64,000 nucleotides of DNA from CAYRTV01 sp964505785 (GCA_964505785.1 CAZDJZ010000007.1:1-64000); one strand, 5' to 3'; counted from the stretch's first letter, positions 17,524 to 26,821 are shown. Made by a program: numbers and translations. Notes: a model not told the origin generated them from the sequence alone.

Positions 17524-17647
17524 TGTCATCCTGGTCACAGCAAAACATTATAGACTTCCCTAAGTGTATACTATTTTACTCTTCACTCTTTCCCAAAACG
17601 CTGCAGCATAAGATCCCCACGGCCGTATTCACGGCCTGGGGATGACA
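17524..17647. repeat. Family A dispersed element, full copy 3 (124 bp, diverged centre)
   Basis: Left end TGTCATCCTGG, right end GGCCTGGGGATGACA. The centre differs from other copies and includes the TTTTACTCTTCACTCTTT heptamer-type stretch. It begins inside the palindrome TGACAGCAGAGCTGTCA (17512-17528) that also supplies the stop codon of mpg. Another partial end (CCTCAGAATGACA) follows near 17670. Confidence 0.72.
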
Positions 17648-17730
17648 TGCATATGCTTCCGCAGTCCTCAGAATGACATAGGGGGCAGGCGGAGCTGGCA
17701 TCGGGTCCGGCTGACCCGATGCCGTGAAGC

Positions 17731-20343
17731 TCATCGAATATCAAAGCTTGGGCCGAGAGTAACACAATTGAAAAACAACTTGTTTAAACCGGGAAAGGCG
17801 GCCCGGTAACTGGGATCCTCCGCGAACATAATCAGGTTTCCCTGCCCCAGGGATTCAGCCCCAAGGTAGATTTTCCCGGCCAGCAGCTTCTCCGTATCCG
17901 GCCACATAAAACCGGATATCCTCAGGTCTTCCAGTCCTGTATACTGCCCGACATTTTTCCGGGGATTATCCGCATACGGTGAATATAGGGTGGTTGAACG
18001 GACCTGCACCGCCAAATTTTTCAGCACCCCAAATCCAAGGAAACTATGAGGATGAATATGAACTTTAGCCATGGCACCGGGTGTATATTGCGGCTGCAGC
18101 ATTCTTTCCGGGTCTTCCGGGTCGGAAGCCTCTTCCACCCGTTCGATCTTTGCCAAACCGGCCTGCCGCAGCCAATCGGAAGCGCCAGAAACCGCAACGA
18201 CGGTTCCGCCTTCCTGAACCCAATTCCTCAATTCTTCAACCTGGGGTTTCTCAAACACCCGTCCATACCTGCCGTCCGGAATAACCAGCACATTGAATTC
18301 TTCCAGATCATGAAAATCATCCGTACTCAAACGCACAAAATCCAAATGAAAGCGCCGCTCGAACAGGTAGTGAATGGCGCCGTAAGAATAAGAAGAAACC
18401 GGCGAATGGGTCAGCAAGGCTATCCGGGGGCTTTCCAGGTGGACCACGTTATTGGAACCAAGGTCAATACCGGCATCCGTCAATTCATGATCCACAGCGG
18501 CAACTTCCACCCCGGTCTCCCGGGCTAAAACCGGGATACGTTCATGCAGCAGCTCCGGATTCCGGTTGGACCGTACCACTAAAGTTCCGGCCGGCCATTG
18601 CTTTCCTTCAATTGAAAACGGTTTCCTCGCCATACGAACCCGGAATCCTTCTTTCCATAGAGACACCAGCAGCCGCGAACCGGCCAATGTGCCGTATGGG
18701 ATCAGATAAATCTTTTTTGAAGGACTGTCGAGTATTTTACCGGTGAAATCCGGTTTTTGAGTAACCGGATCTCCTTCAAACCGCGACGGTTTCCGGGTCC
18801 AGTACGCATCCACTCCGTAAGCAAGCGGCAGCGACCAGGCGGTCACATCATAGAAATTCCCCCGTTCACCGCGTGCCTGCCGCTCTTTTTCCGCCTGAAT
18901 AAAATCAGGACTTAAGGGAGATTCCGGCGCCAGCAGGGTTTTGATCAGAATTTTTTGGGGCTGATCCATGGAAATGATATAAGTTCCTTTGGGAAAGGTC
19001 ACGGAAGAGACCTTTCCATCCATGTACGAGACAGCTTCGGTATTGGTAAAGGGCTCAACAGCCTGCATCACTTCCACGCCTTCAATCAGGCAATTTTCAA
19101 CCAGCTCTGCGGCAATCTGCGGATCATGCTGAGGCGTCCATATGATTTCTTTTACCGGCTCCGTTTCCGCTTCTTCCAGTCCGGTGACAAAAAAATCATA
19201 AAAATCTATGATTTTCTCTTTCCGTCGCTCCGCTGTTACCTTCAAAGTCGCCATAGACGTGGTGAAGTGATGCCAGGCGGCCTCTTTAAGAGTTAAAACC
19301 GTGCCGTCTTCACGGCGAATGCTCACTCCGCGGGCGGAAGCCTGTTCATAGGTCATACCGACGGCCCCGTTTATGGAAGGATAAGACGTCCCGTACCCGG
19401 GATAAAAAGCATCAAAACTCTCCCGGGTATAATAGCCCCATCCGAACCGGTCGAATGCCTCAGCATTGGCTTCAGCGATAATATTCCACCATTTCATCAG
19501 CATCGGTTTGACAAATTGATTGTAAGGCGTCATGGGAGGGGAGAAAAAATAAGTGGAATCCGATCCCATTTCATGCACGTCGGCAAAGACATGCGGCATC
19601 CAGCGGTGATAGACCCGGGCCTTCTGTAAAGATTCTATCTGGGTTTTAAGGAAAAAATCCCTGTTTAAATCAAAAAGATAATGGTTGGTGCGGCTTCCCG
19701 GCCAACTGCTGTCATGCTCCGCATCCCTTGGGTGGGGATGCGAATCCAACGCGGATACGGAGCGCACTTCATGAGCGAACCGGTCATGTCCGTCCGGATT
19801 TTGGCAAGGATCAATAATGCAGACGACATTATCCAAAATCATGAGGGTGGTTTCATCCGTTCCCGCCGCCAGCTGATACAGGGTCCTGATGGCGGCCTCC
19901 ATGCCCGAAGCTTCGTTGCCATGGATGTTATATCCAAGCCAGACCAGCGAGGGCATCCAATCTGCAATCTTCTGCGCCCGGGCGCGGTCAGTCCGGCGGG
20001 GATCCGTCAATTCCAAATTGGCGATCCGGATCTTTTCCAGATTCGCCAGGTTTTTCGGGCTGCTGACAAAAATCGTATACAGGGAACGGCCTTGATAGGT
20101 CCGGCCGTAACTCTCGATTTTCACCCGGGACGAGGCCTGGTCCAGGGCGTGTAAATACCGTTCCATTTCCCAGGTAAATGTGTGTTTTTCCCCAAAACGG
20201 TGACCGATATGATCTTCCGGTTCAGGGACGTTTTCATCGTAGCGTCCGCCGGGAAACAAGTCTTCCTGTCCGGCAGCGGCGGCTGCCCCGCCCGCAACAA
20301 AAAAAACAATAATAAAAAGCAATCCGTGTTTAATTAATTTCAT
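17731..20343 (-). CDS. Exported M14 zinc carboxypeptidase
   Basis: An 870-residue secreted metallopeptidase. Signal peptide 1-25 (GLLFIIVFFVAGGAAAAAG). The M14 zinc ligands are His141 and Glu144 in NIHGNEASG and His257 in ADVHEMG, and a candidate catalytic Glu is Glu333 in MTYEQAS. The peptidase domain covers about 45-380. The remaining about 490 residues hold a region resembling a glutamine-amidotransferase-like Rossmann fold (VLVIPDGRYGR, VAVSGASDWL), a domain order common in Bacteroidota/Acidobacteriota homologues. An AAGGAG site precedes the ATG at 20343. Probably periplasmic or secreted, releasing C-terminal residues from peptides as food. Encoded downstream of hyuA but separated by about 250 bp of repeats. 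Confidence 0.9.
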   Translation of the reverse strand: MKLIKHGLLFIIVFFVAGGAAAAAGQEDLFPGGRYDENVPEPEDHIGHRFGEKHTFTWEMERYLHALDQASSRVKIESYGRTYQGRSLYTIFVSSPKNLANLEKIRIANLELTDPRRTDRARAQKIADWMPSLVWLGYNIHGNEASGMEAAIRTLYQLAAGTDETTLMILDNVVCIIDPCQNPDGHDRFAHEVRSVSALDSHPHPRDAEHDSSWPGSRTNHYLFDLNRDFFLKTQIESLQKARVYHRWMPHVFADVHEMGSDSTYFFSPPMTPYNQFVKPMLMKWWNIIAEANAEAFDRFGWGYYTRESFDAFYPGYGTSYPSINGAVGMTYEQASARGVSIRREDGTVLTLKEAAWHHFTTSMATLKVTAERRKEKIIDFYDFFVTGLEEAETEPVKEIIWTPQHDPQIAAELVENCLIEGVEVMQAVEPFTNTEAVSYMDGKVSSVTFPKGTYIISMDQPQKILIKTLLAPESPLSPDFIQAEKERQARGERGNFYDVTAWSLPLAYGVDAYWTRKPSRFEGDPVTQKPDFTGKILDSPSKKIYLIPYGTLAGSRLLVSLWKEGFRVRMARKPFSIEGKQWPAGTLVVRSNRNPELLHERIPVLARETGVEVAAVDHELTDAGIDLGSNNVVHLESPRIALLTHSPVSSYSYGAIHYLFERRFHLDFVRLSTDDFHDLEEFNVLVIPDGRYGRVFEKPQVEELRNWVQEGGTVVAVSGASDWLRQAGLAKIERVEEASDPEDPERMLQPQYTPGAMAKVHIHPHSFLGFGVLKNLAVQVRSTTLYSPYADNPRKNVGQYTGLEDLRISGFMWPDTEKLLAGKIYLGAESLGQGNLIMFAEDPSYRAAFPGLNKLFFNCVTLGPSFDIR

Positions 20344-20379
20344 CCCTTTCTCTCCTTATATTTAGAAAAAGACACACCA

Positions 20380-20502
20380 TGTCATCCTGAGGAACGAAGC
20401 GACGTAAGGATCTTGTACTGCATCGCCGAATTAATAGGGACCGCTTCCTTTTAGCGAAGCAGTCTAAGATCCCCTCGGCCGCTCCGCGGCCTGGGGATGA
20501 CA
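20380..20502. repeat. Family A dispersed element, full copy 4 (123 bp)
   Basis: The clearest copy. It starts TGTCATCCTGAGGAACGAAG, ends GCCTGGGGATGACA, and the last eight bases are the reverse complement of TGTCATCC. The right half contains GGCCGCTCCGCGGCC, a short hairpin. It is followed by TTTTCCCTTTTCAC-type repeats and a second right half at about 20543-20593. Confidence 0.85.
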
Positions 20503-20576
20503 AATGGTTCTTTTCCCTTTTCACTTTTCCCTTTTCACAAAACGATGAAGCTCGAGATCCTTCGCTTCGCTCAGGA

Positions 20577-20593
20577 TGACAGCTCTGCTGTCA
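20577..20593. repeat. 17-bp palindrome supplying the hyuA stop codon
   Basis: TGACAGCTCTGCTGTCA is a perfect 7-bp-stem palindrome. The hyuA stop (TGA, minus strand 20593-20591) is its end. The same palindrome, with one base change in its centre or on the other strand, occurs at 17512-17528 (containing the mpg stop) and 38622-38638. Confidence 0.85.
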
Positions 20594-22660
20594 CTTTTCA
20601 CTTTTTAAATGCAAATGCCCCCATTTATCCACCTCCATCCGCCATCCGGGTCCGATCAGCGTGGTGGATTCGGCTTCTTCAATAACTGCGGGGCCTTTCA
20701 TTTTGTGCCCCGGTTTCAGGTGCTCCCTTTTAAAAACCGGGGTATCTTTCCATTCCTTCCCGTACCGAACCTTCCGCCGGCCGGATGATTCCGGTGACTC
20801 TTCCGTTCCTTCCAATTCCGGAAAGCTGGGTTTCGGCATCTTTTTTAAAGCTCGAACCCTTATATTGACCATCTGGATTTCTTCCTCCGGCGCGCTATGG
20901 CCGTAAGATTGCTCGTGTGCCTTATGAAAATTTTTTTCAATTTCAGGCACATCGCCTTTGTCTATTTCAAATCCGGGAAGCTCCAGGTTTAATTCATAGT
21001 TTTGGTGAAAATACCGCATATCTCCGGTCACTTTCAGTTCCCGGTGCGGTTCATCCGCCTGATTTTTTTCAAACCACTCCTGCGCTTGCCGTTTTAATTC
21101 AGTCAAAGCCTGCTTGATTGTATCCAAATCATCTGTTCCTATCATAACTGTCTCAACAAAGTCCATGCTCATATCCGCAAACAATAATCCCAAGCTGGAA
21201 AACAACCCGGGGTAGCGCGGAATGACCACATGGGACACCGATAATTTTTCTGCCAGCTCCACGGCATGCAGGGGGCCGGCTCCCCCGTACGCTATCAACA
21301 CGAAATCCCTGGGATCATATCCCCTGGCAATCGAAATGACGCGCAGAATCCGCAGCATGCTGACGTTCGCAATATCCACAATACCGGAAGCCGCATCTTC
21401 GATTTCCATTTCAAGGGGGCTGCATAAATTAGTTTCAACCGCCTCTTGAGCCGGTTCTCTGCTCAGCTCCATTTCCCCGCCGAGAAACCCTTCCGGACTC
21501 AAACGCCCCAAAAGCAAATGCGCATCCGTTACTGTCGGCTGGTCTCCGCCTTTCCCGTAACAAGCAGGACCCGGATCAGCACCGGCGCTGCGGGGGCCTA
21601 CTTTAAGATGACCTCCCTTATCGATCCAGGCAATGCTTCCGGCGCCCGCACCGCATTCCACAACATCGATCATCGGACTGCGAATGGGGTAGCCGCTCCC
21701 CCGCTGACGTCCGCCGTGGTGAAAGTCACCCCCGACCTCATATTCCCGTGTGTATTCGACCGCACCGTTCCGGATTAATCCGGCTTTAGCCGTGGTGCCC
21801 CCCATGTCAAAAGCCAAAACTTTATCTAATTCCAGATTCCGGGATAACTCCGCCGCTCCGATTAAACCAGCTGCCGGACCGGATTCCACAAGAGTATGGG
21901 GTTGCCTTTGGGCATCCTCCGGCGTGACGGTTCCGCCTCCGGAATGCATCAAGCCGAGGCTGTTGTGTTTTAATCCCTCTTCATTGAGCTTTTTTTGAAT
22001 AGCCCGCAGATATTGGATCACCCGCGGTCCCACCACCGCCGCAATAATCGTGGTGCTGATCCGTTCGTATTCCCGGAATTCTGGGGAGACCCGATGAGAC
22101 AGGTAAACGGGAACATCGAGAATTTCTTCAGCTGCGGTGCTGACAAGGTCTTCATGGTCCGGGTGAAGAAAAGAAAAAAGAAAGCCCACGGCCAGGGATT
22201 CTATATCCTGATCTTTGAGTTCGCGCAGGCGGGTTTTTATTTCCTCTTCATCCGGAGACGCCAAAACCTCACCCTGCGCACTCACCCTTTCCTTTATTTC
22301 CTTTATGTAATCCCTGCGGACGAGAGGCGCCGGTCGGTCCCGATTTAAGTCGTAAAGCTCGGGCCGCTGCTGACGGCCGATTTCCAAGATATCCCGAAAT
22401 CCGGCTGTCACCAGCAGTCCTGTCCGCGCTCCCTGTCCTTCCAAAAGGGCGTTGGTGACGATTGTGGTTCCATGACGCAGGTTTCTTATTTCGGATATAT
22501 CCGCCTCCGCCTTTTCCAAGGCTTTCAGGAGTCCGGCTATAAAAGGCTTATCCGGATGTTCGGGGTCGGAGGAGACTTTACTTTTCCAAAAACGTTTCTC
22601 TTCATCGGAATACAGGATAATATCGGTAAAAGTCCCTCCGATATCCACGGCGCCCCTCAT
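20591..22660 (-). CDS. hyuA: Hydantoinase/oxoprolinase subunit A (HyuA)
   Basis: ATP-dependent amidohydrolase subunit of the N-methylhydantoinase/5-oxoprolinase family (689 residues), acting with HyuB. The N-terminal ATPase-type motif GAVDIGGTFTDI (3-14), HGTTIVTNALLEG (about 64-76), the AFDMGGTTAKAGLI segment (about 288-301) and YGGAGPLHAVELA (about 455-467) define the family. The start ATG overlaps the hyuB stop by four bases, so the two are translationally coupled. The last residues KSEK and the stop come from heptamer and palindrome repeat sequence. Substrate cannot be told: hydantoins, 5-oxoproline and acetone carboxylase-like roles all exist in the family. Confidence 0.92.
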   Translation of the reverse strand: MRGAVDIGGTFTDIILYSDEEKRFWKSKVSSDPEHPDKPFIAGLLKALEKAEADISEIRNLRHGTTIVTNALLEGQGARTGLLVTAGFRDILEIGRQQRPELYDLNRDRPAPLVRRDYIKEIKERVSAQGEVLASPDEEEIKTRLRELKDQDIESLAVGFLFSFLHPDHEDLVSTAAEEILDVPVYLSHRVSPEFREYERISTTIIAAVVGPRVIQYLRAIQKKLNEEGLKHNSLGLMHSGGGTVTPEDAQRQPHTLVESGPAAGLIGAAELSRNLELDKVLAFDMGGTTAKAGLIRNGAVEYTREYEVGGDFHHGGRQRGSGYPIRSPMIDVVECGAGAGSIAWIDKGGHLKVGPRSAGADPGPACYGKGGDQPTVTDAHLLLGRLSPEGFLGGEMELSREPAQEAVETNLCSPLEMEIEDAASGIVDIANVSMLRILRVISIARGYDPRDFVLIAYGGAGPLHAVELAEKLSVSHVVIPRYPGLFSSLGLLFADMSMDFVETVMIGTDDLDTIKQALTELKRQAQEWFEKNQADEPHRELKVTGDMRYFHQNYELNLELPGFEIDKGDVPEIEKNFHKAHEQSYGHSAPEEEIQMVNIRVRALKKMPKPSFPELEGTEESPESSGRRKVRYGKEWKDTPVFKREHLKPGHKMKGPAVIEEAESTTLIGPGWRMEVDKWGHLHLKSEK

Positions 22661-24363
22661 GATTTATCCTCGGAATCACTCTCTGAATATCCATACTGCT
22701 GTTGGGCTTGTTCCGGAGATATTTTGCCCATAGCAATATCATCCGCGATTTTATCCTTATTCCGCTCTTTCGGCGGCCCCCAGCCGCCGCCCCCGGCGGT
22801 CTGGGCGCTTAAAACTTCATTTTCCTGAATCAAGATTTCGGAAATCTTTGATTTCAGCGGCTGCTTTCCTTCCTCTCCTTTAAGAATCCGAAATTTTCCG
22901 CAGGCGCCCGCCTGCCCGCCCTTCAATCCCCAGGGCGGAATCCGGTGGCGGTCGGAATGCGCTGAAAACACGACCGGTTTTAAGGCTTGGATCTCCTTGC
23001 GTATGGCCAAGCCCCCGCGATGTTTCCCCGCTCCCCCGGAATCCGCAACCAACTGGTACCGCAGGACGCGCAGCGGATACTCCATCTCCATGGCTTCCAC
23101 CGGCATATTGGACGTATTGGTGATATGCACCTGGACACCGTCCTGCCCGTCTTTCCCGGAGCGGGCTCCCATGCCTCCGCCTAAGGCTTCAACATAGACA
23201 AAATCCTGGCCGGATAATCTTTTGGTCCCTCCCAGAATGATGGCCGTGGTGGCGCCGTTGGAAGCGGCCATGACTTTCTCAGGAACCGCCTCGGATAAAG
23301 CACCTAAAATAACATCCACCACTCTCTGGGCGGTATCCGTGCGTCCGCCCACCGCCGCCGGCGCTTCCGCATTGACTAAAGACCCGGCCGGCGCATTGAT
23401 TTTTATTACCTCCCGAAAACCGGCATTTATGGGAACCCCGGGTGCGATAACGGCTTTCACCGCATATAAAACTGTAGCCAGTAATGCCTGCCATACCATA
23501 TTGATGCCGCCGGCCCCCTGGTCTGCCGTTCCATTGAAATCGAAGCGGATTTCCGGCTCCGGCTTATGGCTTATCTCGATTTTAACTTTAATCGGCAAAG
23601 ATTTGTCCGAAATCCCGTCATCATCCATTTTATCCGTAAATGCATACGTCCCCTCAGGAATATCCCGCAGCGCTTTCCGCATCCATTTGCGGCTGTAGGC
23701 ATAAATATTTTCGATGATTTTCCGGATCCGGTCAGGTCCGTAATCGGATATCAGCTCGATGAGACGGCGCTCCCCCAGCTTAAGGGCGGCAATCTGGGCG
23801 CGCAGATCGCCTTCCCGCTCCTCGCGGCTGCGCATGTTGGACAGCATCAAATGGACCACATCCTCCCGGATATTGTCTTCCCGGCTCAAGCGGATAGGCG
23901 GAATCCGCAGCCCTTCCTGATAAATTTCCGTTGAATCCCCGGCTGTGCCCACACCAGGACTCCGGCCGCCGATATCGGTCCAGTGGGCGATATTGGCCGT
24001 AAAGGCGCATAATTTGTCTTCGCAATAAACCGGCCGCACAATAGTGACATCGGGAAGATGGGATCCACCTCCCAGATAGGGATCATTGGCGATCACCATA
24101 TCCCCTCTGTGAAAATCCCAAGAATCGATTTCTTTCCCGATTTTCTCCATAAACCCCTGCATAGAGCCCAGGTGGATGGGTATATTTTCCGCAAGCGCGA
24201 TCAATCCCCCTTCCGGATCAAATACGGCGCAGGAGCAATCCCGGCGCTCCTTGATATTCGTGGAATATGCTGACCGTATCAGGGAAGAGCTCATCTCCTC
24301 CGCAATGGACAAAAACGCGCTCAATACGACTTCTTCGGTAATGCGGTCAACTTTATTCGACAT
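22657..24363 (-). CDS. hyuB: Hydantoinase/oxoprolinase subunit B (HyuB)
   Basis: Partner subunit of HyuA, 568 residues from the ATG at 24363. Family segments are visible: the SSLIRSAYSTNIKERRDCSC region (about 24-43), GDMVIANDPYLGGGSHLPD-type loop (about 86-104), NIAHWTDIGG, and EALGGGMGARSGKDGQDG. A longer in-frame start at 24474 would extend into purM and is rejected because conservation begins at MSNKVDRITEEV. There is no good ribosome-binding site. The 47-bp gap to purM holds AGTAAAGA-type repeats. C-terminal tail about 500-568 is charged and variable. Overlap with hyuA indicates a stable complex. Confidence 0.9.
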   Translation of the reverse strand: MSNKVDRITEEVVLSAFLSIAEEMSSSLIRSAYSTNIKERRDCSCAVFDPEGGLIALAENIPIHLGSMQGFMEKIGKEIDSWDFHRGDMVIANDPYLGGGSHLPDVTIVRPVYCEDKLCAFTANIAHWTDIGGRSPGVGTAGDSTEIYQEGLRIPPIRLSREDNIREDVVHLMLSNMRSREEREGDLRAQIAALKLGERRLIELISDYGPDRIRKIIENIYAYSRKWMRKALRDIPEGTYAFTDKMDDDGISDKSLPIKVKIEISHKPEPEIRFDFNGTADQGAGGINMVWQALLATVLYAVKAVIAPGVPINAGFREVIKINAPAGSLVNAEAPAAVGGRTDTAQRVVDVILGALSEAVPEKVMAASNGATTAIILGGTKRLSGQDFVYVEALGGGMGARSGKDGQDGVQVHITNTSNMPVEAMEMEYPLRVLRYQLVADSGGAGKHRGGLAIRKEIQALKPVVFSAHSDRHRIPPWGLKGGQAGACGKFRILKGEEGKQPLKSKISEILIQENEVLSAQTAGGGGWGPPKERNKDKIADDIAMGKISPEQAQQQYGYSESDSEDKS

Positions 24364-24410
24364 AATTCTAGTGTAAAGAGAGAAGAAAGAAGAGTAAAGA
24401 AAAATGACTC

Positions 24411-25463
24411 TTAAATCAGCCGGACTTTTTTCTTCCCAGGATCGCCCGAAACCAGAGAACCGATATCCCAGCACTCCATCCCTTGTTCCCGGAAGGATTT
24501 AAGGGCGGCTTCAGAATTTTCTTCAGAACATATAACCGCCATGCCCAAGCCCATGTTAAAGGTCCGGAACATCTCCTTTTCAGATACCTTTCCCCGCCTC
24601 TGAATATCAAGAAAAATTCCCGGGACCGGCCAGCTGCCCTTTTTTACTACAGCGTCAAGTCCATCCGGAAGGACACGGGGTATATTGTCTATAAATCCCC
24701 CGCCGGTTATATGAGCCATGGCTTTCAGCCGGACTTTTTTCAATACATGCAGTATGGGCTTGACATAAAGACGGGTAGGCATTAATAAATCTTTCCCTTT
24801 CGGACCTTTCAGTTCCGCTTCAGTGAAGATTTTTCTTACCAAAGAGAACCCATTACTATGAACTCCGCTTGAAGCCAAACCGATAATCCGGTCTCCATCC
24901 CGGCAGCCGGCTCCATCAACGACCTGATCACCAGAAACTAGGCCGACACAAAATCCGGCCAGATCCAGCTTGCCCGGCGCGTACATTCCGGGAAGCTCAG
25001 CCGTCTCTCCCCCGATCAAAGCACAGCCCGCCTCCCGGCAGGCATCCGCTATCCCTTTGACGACAGCTGCCAATTGATCCGGTTCAAGCTTGCCACAGGC
25101 AATATAGTCAAGAAAAAATAACGGTTCAGCCCCGGTGACCACCACATCATTGACGCACATGGCAACCAAGTCTATTCCGACCGTATCATATTTGCCCTGG
25201 ATTTCCGCAAGTATCAGCTTGGTGCCGACTCCATCGGTGGAGGCCACCAGCAGCGGATCGGACATACCCGCTGTGTCCGGACGAAAAAAACCGCCGAAAC
25301 CGCCGATTTTCCCCATACAGCCCGGTCTTTCCGTTGTCTCCAAGAGGGGTTTGATTCTCCGGATGAATTCATCCGCCCGGTCGATATCTACACCTGCTTT
25401 TTTATACGTTAAGGCCGCCATCCCCGCTTCCACCTGCTTCTTTTCCGTTTTTTTATGCCTCAC
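24411..25463 (-). CDS. purM: Phosphoribosylformylglycinamidine cyclo-ligase
   Basis: AIR synthetase, fifth step of purine synthesis: ATP-dependent ring closure of FGAM. 350 residues from a GTG at 25463, which has AGGAG eight bases upstream and lies three bases after the stop of the upstream gene. An in-frame ATG at 25421, also with a good site (AGGTGG), would give 336 residues starting MAALTYKKAGVDID, closer to E. coli PurM, so the first 14 residues are uncertain. Motifs: YKKAGVDI, GVGTKLILA, MCVNDVVVTGAEPLFFLDY, GGETAELPGMY, SSGVHSNGFSLVRK and HITGGGFIDNIPRVLP. No other pur gene is close; it is sandwiched between a racemase-like lipoprotein and hyuB. Confidence 0.95.
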   Translation of the reverse strand: MRHKKTEKKQVEAGMAALTYKKAGVDIDRADEFIRRIKPLLETTERPGCMGKIGGFGGFFRPDTAGMSDPLLVASTDGVGTKLILAEIQGKYDTVGIDLVAMCVNDVVVTGAEPLFFLDYIACGKLEPDQLAAVVKGIADACREAGCALIGGETAELPGMYAPGKLDLAGFCVGLVSGDQVVDGAGCRDGDRIIGLASSGVHSNGFSLVRKIFTEAELKGPKGKDLLMPTRLYVKPILHVLKKVRLKAMAHITGGGFIDNIPRVLPDGLDAVVKKGSWPVPGIFLDIQRRGKVSEKEMFRTFNMGLGMAVICSEENSEAALKSFREQGMECWDIGSLVSGDPGKKKVRLI

Positions 25464-25466
25464 TCT

Positions 25467-26516
25467 TTACTCCTGTTCTCGGCCAACAAATTTTTCCCAT
25501 TCAAACAAATCGGGAATGACCCGGCAATGTCTTAAGGCTGCAGCGGTTGCCGGGGAGACAGCTTCCCAAATACGAGACAGGGACTGTTTGGTTTCTTCCG
25601 GAATATCCACCATAGATACGACCCGGACATCTATCTGAATCTCCGGGAACCGGTCCAGCTTTTCCAGAGGAAAAAGAAAATCAACCAGCCGGGGATTGGG
25701 ATTAAGATAGCCCAGCGGCCCGCGCCCTATTTCCTCAAATGCCTTTTCCCATATTGACTGGGCATATCCATAATAGGAACAGCTATAGCAAACATAAAAG
25801 GGCAGGGTTCCCCCATTCAGATCTTGAAGAGCTTCATCCACAAAGGCATATATCAGCATTTCCGTTTCCGAAGAATCATAGTCCTTCTCAATAAACGAAA
25901 TCAATTCCGGACACGCATAAGTGAGAATTCGTTCATCCAAGAAACCCTTCTTCAGTAATCGTTTTTTATACACATCCGCAAATGTTTCCTCCTCATTTCC
26001 GAAAACAATAACCCGTGAATCCGGGAGGGATTTCAATTTTTCTGAAATCAATGCCACCCCCGCATCCAAAATTCCAACGACCGGGCTAGAAGATTTATGA
26101 GAAAAAAGCGTATCCTGAAATAAATCGGAAAGAGTGCTGCATCCGATAAGGATAATATCCGGAGAATAGCGTTCCTTCATAGCATAGAGGGCATTATTGA
26201 AGATTTTGATTTTCTCTTTTCGGGATGTAAGGCCGCTGTACCCTCCGGGATAAGGAAAAAGGGAATTGAAGAAAATAAAACTCACCCTTTGATAAGACTG
26301 TTCCGCATGCATCCGGCTGACCGCTTCTGCGATGATGGATAGACCGCCTAAGCCGGAATCAATAACACCGATGCTTATTTCTTTTTTTTGCAAAACCTGC
26401 TGAATCCGGTCTTGCCCGGCATATGATGCCTGGTTGGCACAGGATGTGCAGCTGAAAACAGCGAAAATAGTCAATATTAAGCTGCAAAGAAATATTAGAG
26501 GTGAACCACGCCGCAT
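25467..26516 (-). CDS. Lipoprotein homologous to glutamate racemase (MurI/Asp-Glu racemase fold)
   Basis: A 349-residue protein with a membrane-export signal (PLIFLCSLILTIFAVFSC) and a lipobox-like VFSC, fused to an Asp/Glu racemase fold. Landmarks of MurI are kept: VIDSGLGGLS near the N-terminus, the first catalytic Cys in IGCSTLS, and a second Cys region CYSCSYYGYA where MurI has GCTHY. Known MurI makes D-glutamate for peptidoglycan in the cytoplasm, so an exported, lipid-anchored copy is unusual. It might racemise amino acids in the periplasm or have lost activity. The start at 26516 is chosen because a sigma-70-type promoter overlaps the alternative TTG at 26555. Co-transcribed with purM and probably hyuBA. 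Confidence 0.72.
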   Translation of the reverse strand: MRRGSPLIFLCSLILTIFAVFSCTSCANQASYAGQDRIQQVLQKKEISIGVIDSGLGGLSIIAEAVSRMHAEQSYQRVSFIFFNSLFPYPGGYSGLTSRKEKIKIFNNALYAMKERYSPDIILIGCSTLSDLFQDTLFSHKSSSPVVGILDAGVALISEKLKSLPDSRVIVFGNEEETFADVYKKRLLKKGFLDERILTYACPELISFIEKDYDSSETEMLIYAFVDEALQDLNGGTLPFYVCYSCSYYGYAQSIWEKAFEEIGRGPLGYLNPNPRLVDFLFPLEKLDRFPEIQIDVRVVSMVDIPEETKQSLSRIWEAVSPATAAALRHCRVIPDLFEWEKFVGREQE

Positions 26517-26525
26517 CGGAATGCG

Positions 26526-26555
26526 AATATAGCACTTGACGGCTGTTATTGTCAA
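26526..26555 (-). promoter_or_regulatory. Sigma-70-type promoter of the racemase-lipoprotein/purM/hyuBA operon
   Basis: On the minus strand TTGACA (26555-26550) and TATATT (26531-26526) are separated by 18 bases. The predicted start is near 26519, only a few bases before the ATG at 26516. The mRNA would therefore be nearly leaderless. Confidence 0.65.
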
Positions 26556-26570
26556 ATGACAGCTATGTCA

Positions 26571-26601
26571 ATTCTGTCTATTCTGTCTATTCTGTCTATT
26601 C
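26571..26601. repeat. 9-bp tandem repeat
   Basis: Three exact copies of ATTCTGTCT plus a partial fourth, just upstream of the promoter at 26526. Similar 9-bp units (AATAGACCG/AATAGACAT on the other strand) recur at 36638-36680. Confidence 0.85.
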
Positions 26602-26640
26602 AGCCGCCTTTTTTTTACCTATCCTCCATCCATGAAACAT

Positions 26641-26762
26641 TGTCATTTTGAGGAGTGCAGCGACGAAAAATCCCAAAGTGCTCCGTTCCCTTAAAGCTAA
26701 TCCGTCTCATCCAGCGAGGTCGTCTAAGATCCCCACGGCCACTGCACTGCCTGGGGATGACA
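26641..26762. repeat. Family A dispersed element, full copy 5 (122 bp)
   Basis: Begins TGTCATTTTGAGGAGTGCAG and ends CTGCCTGGGGATGACA. The centre carries GTCGTCTAAGATCCCCACGG as in the other copies. It lies downstream of the GlcD-GlcF fusion gene (minus strand). A motif of the TTTGAGATTTGAGATCTAAG type follows at about 26797-26816. Confidence 0.8.
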
Positions 26763-26821
26763 TGAGAGCGGCATTCGGCACTGCACCGGTTTTTAGATTT
26801 GAGATTTGAGATCTAAGTTAT

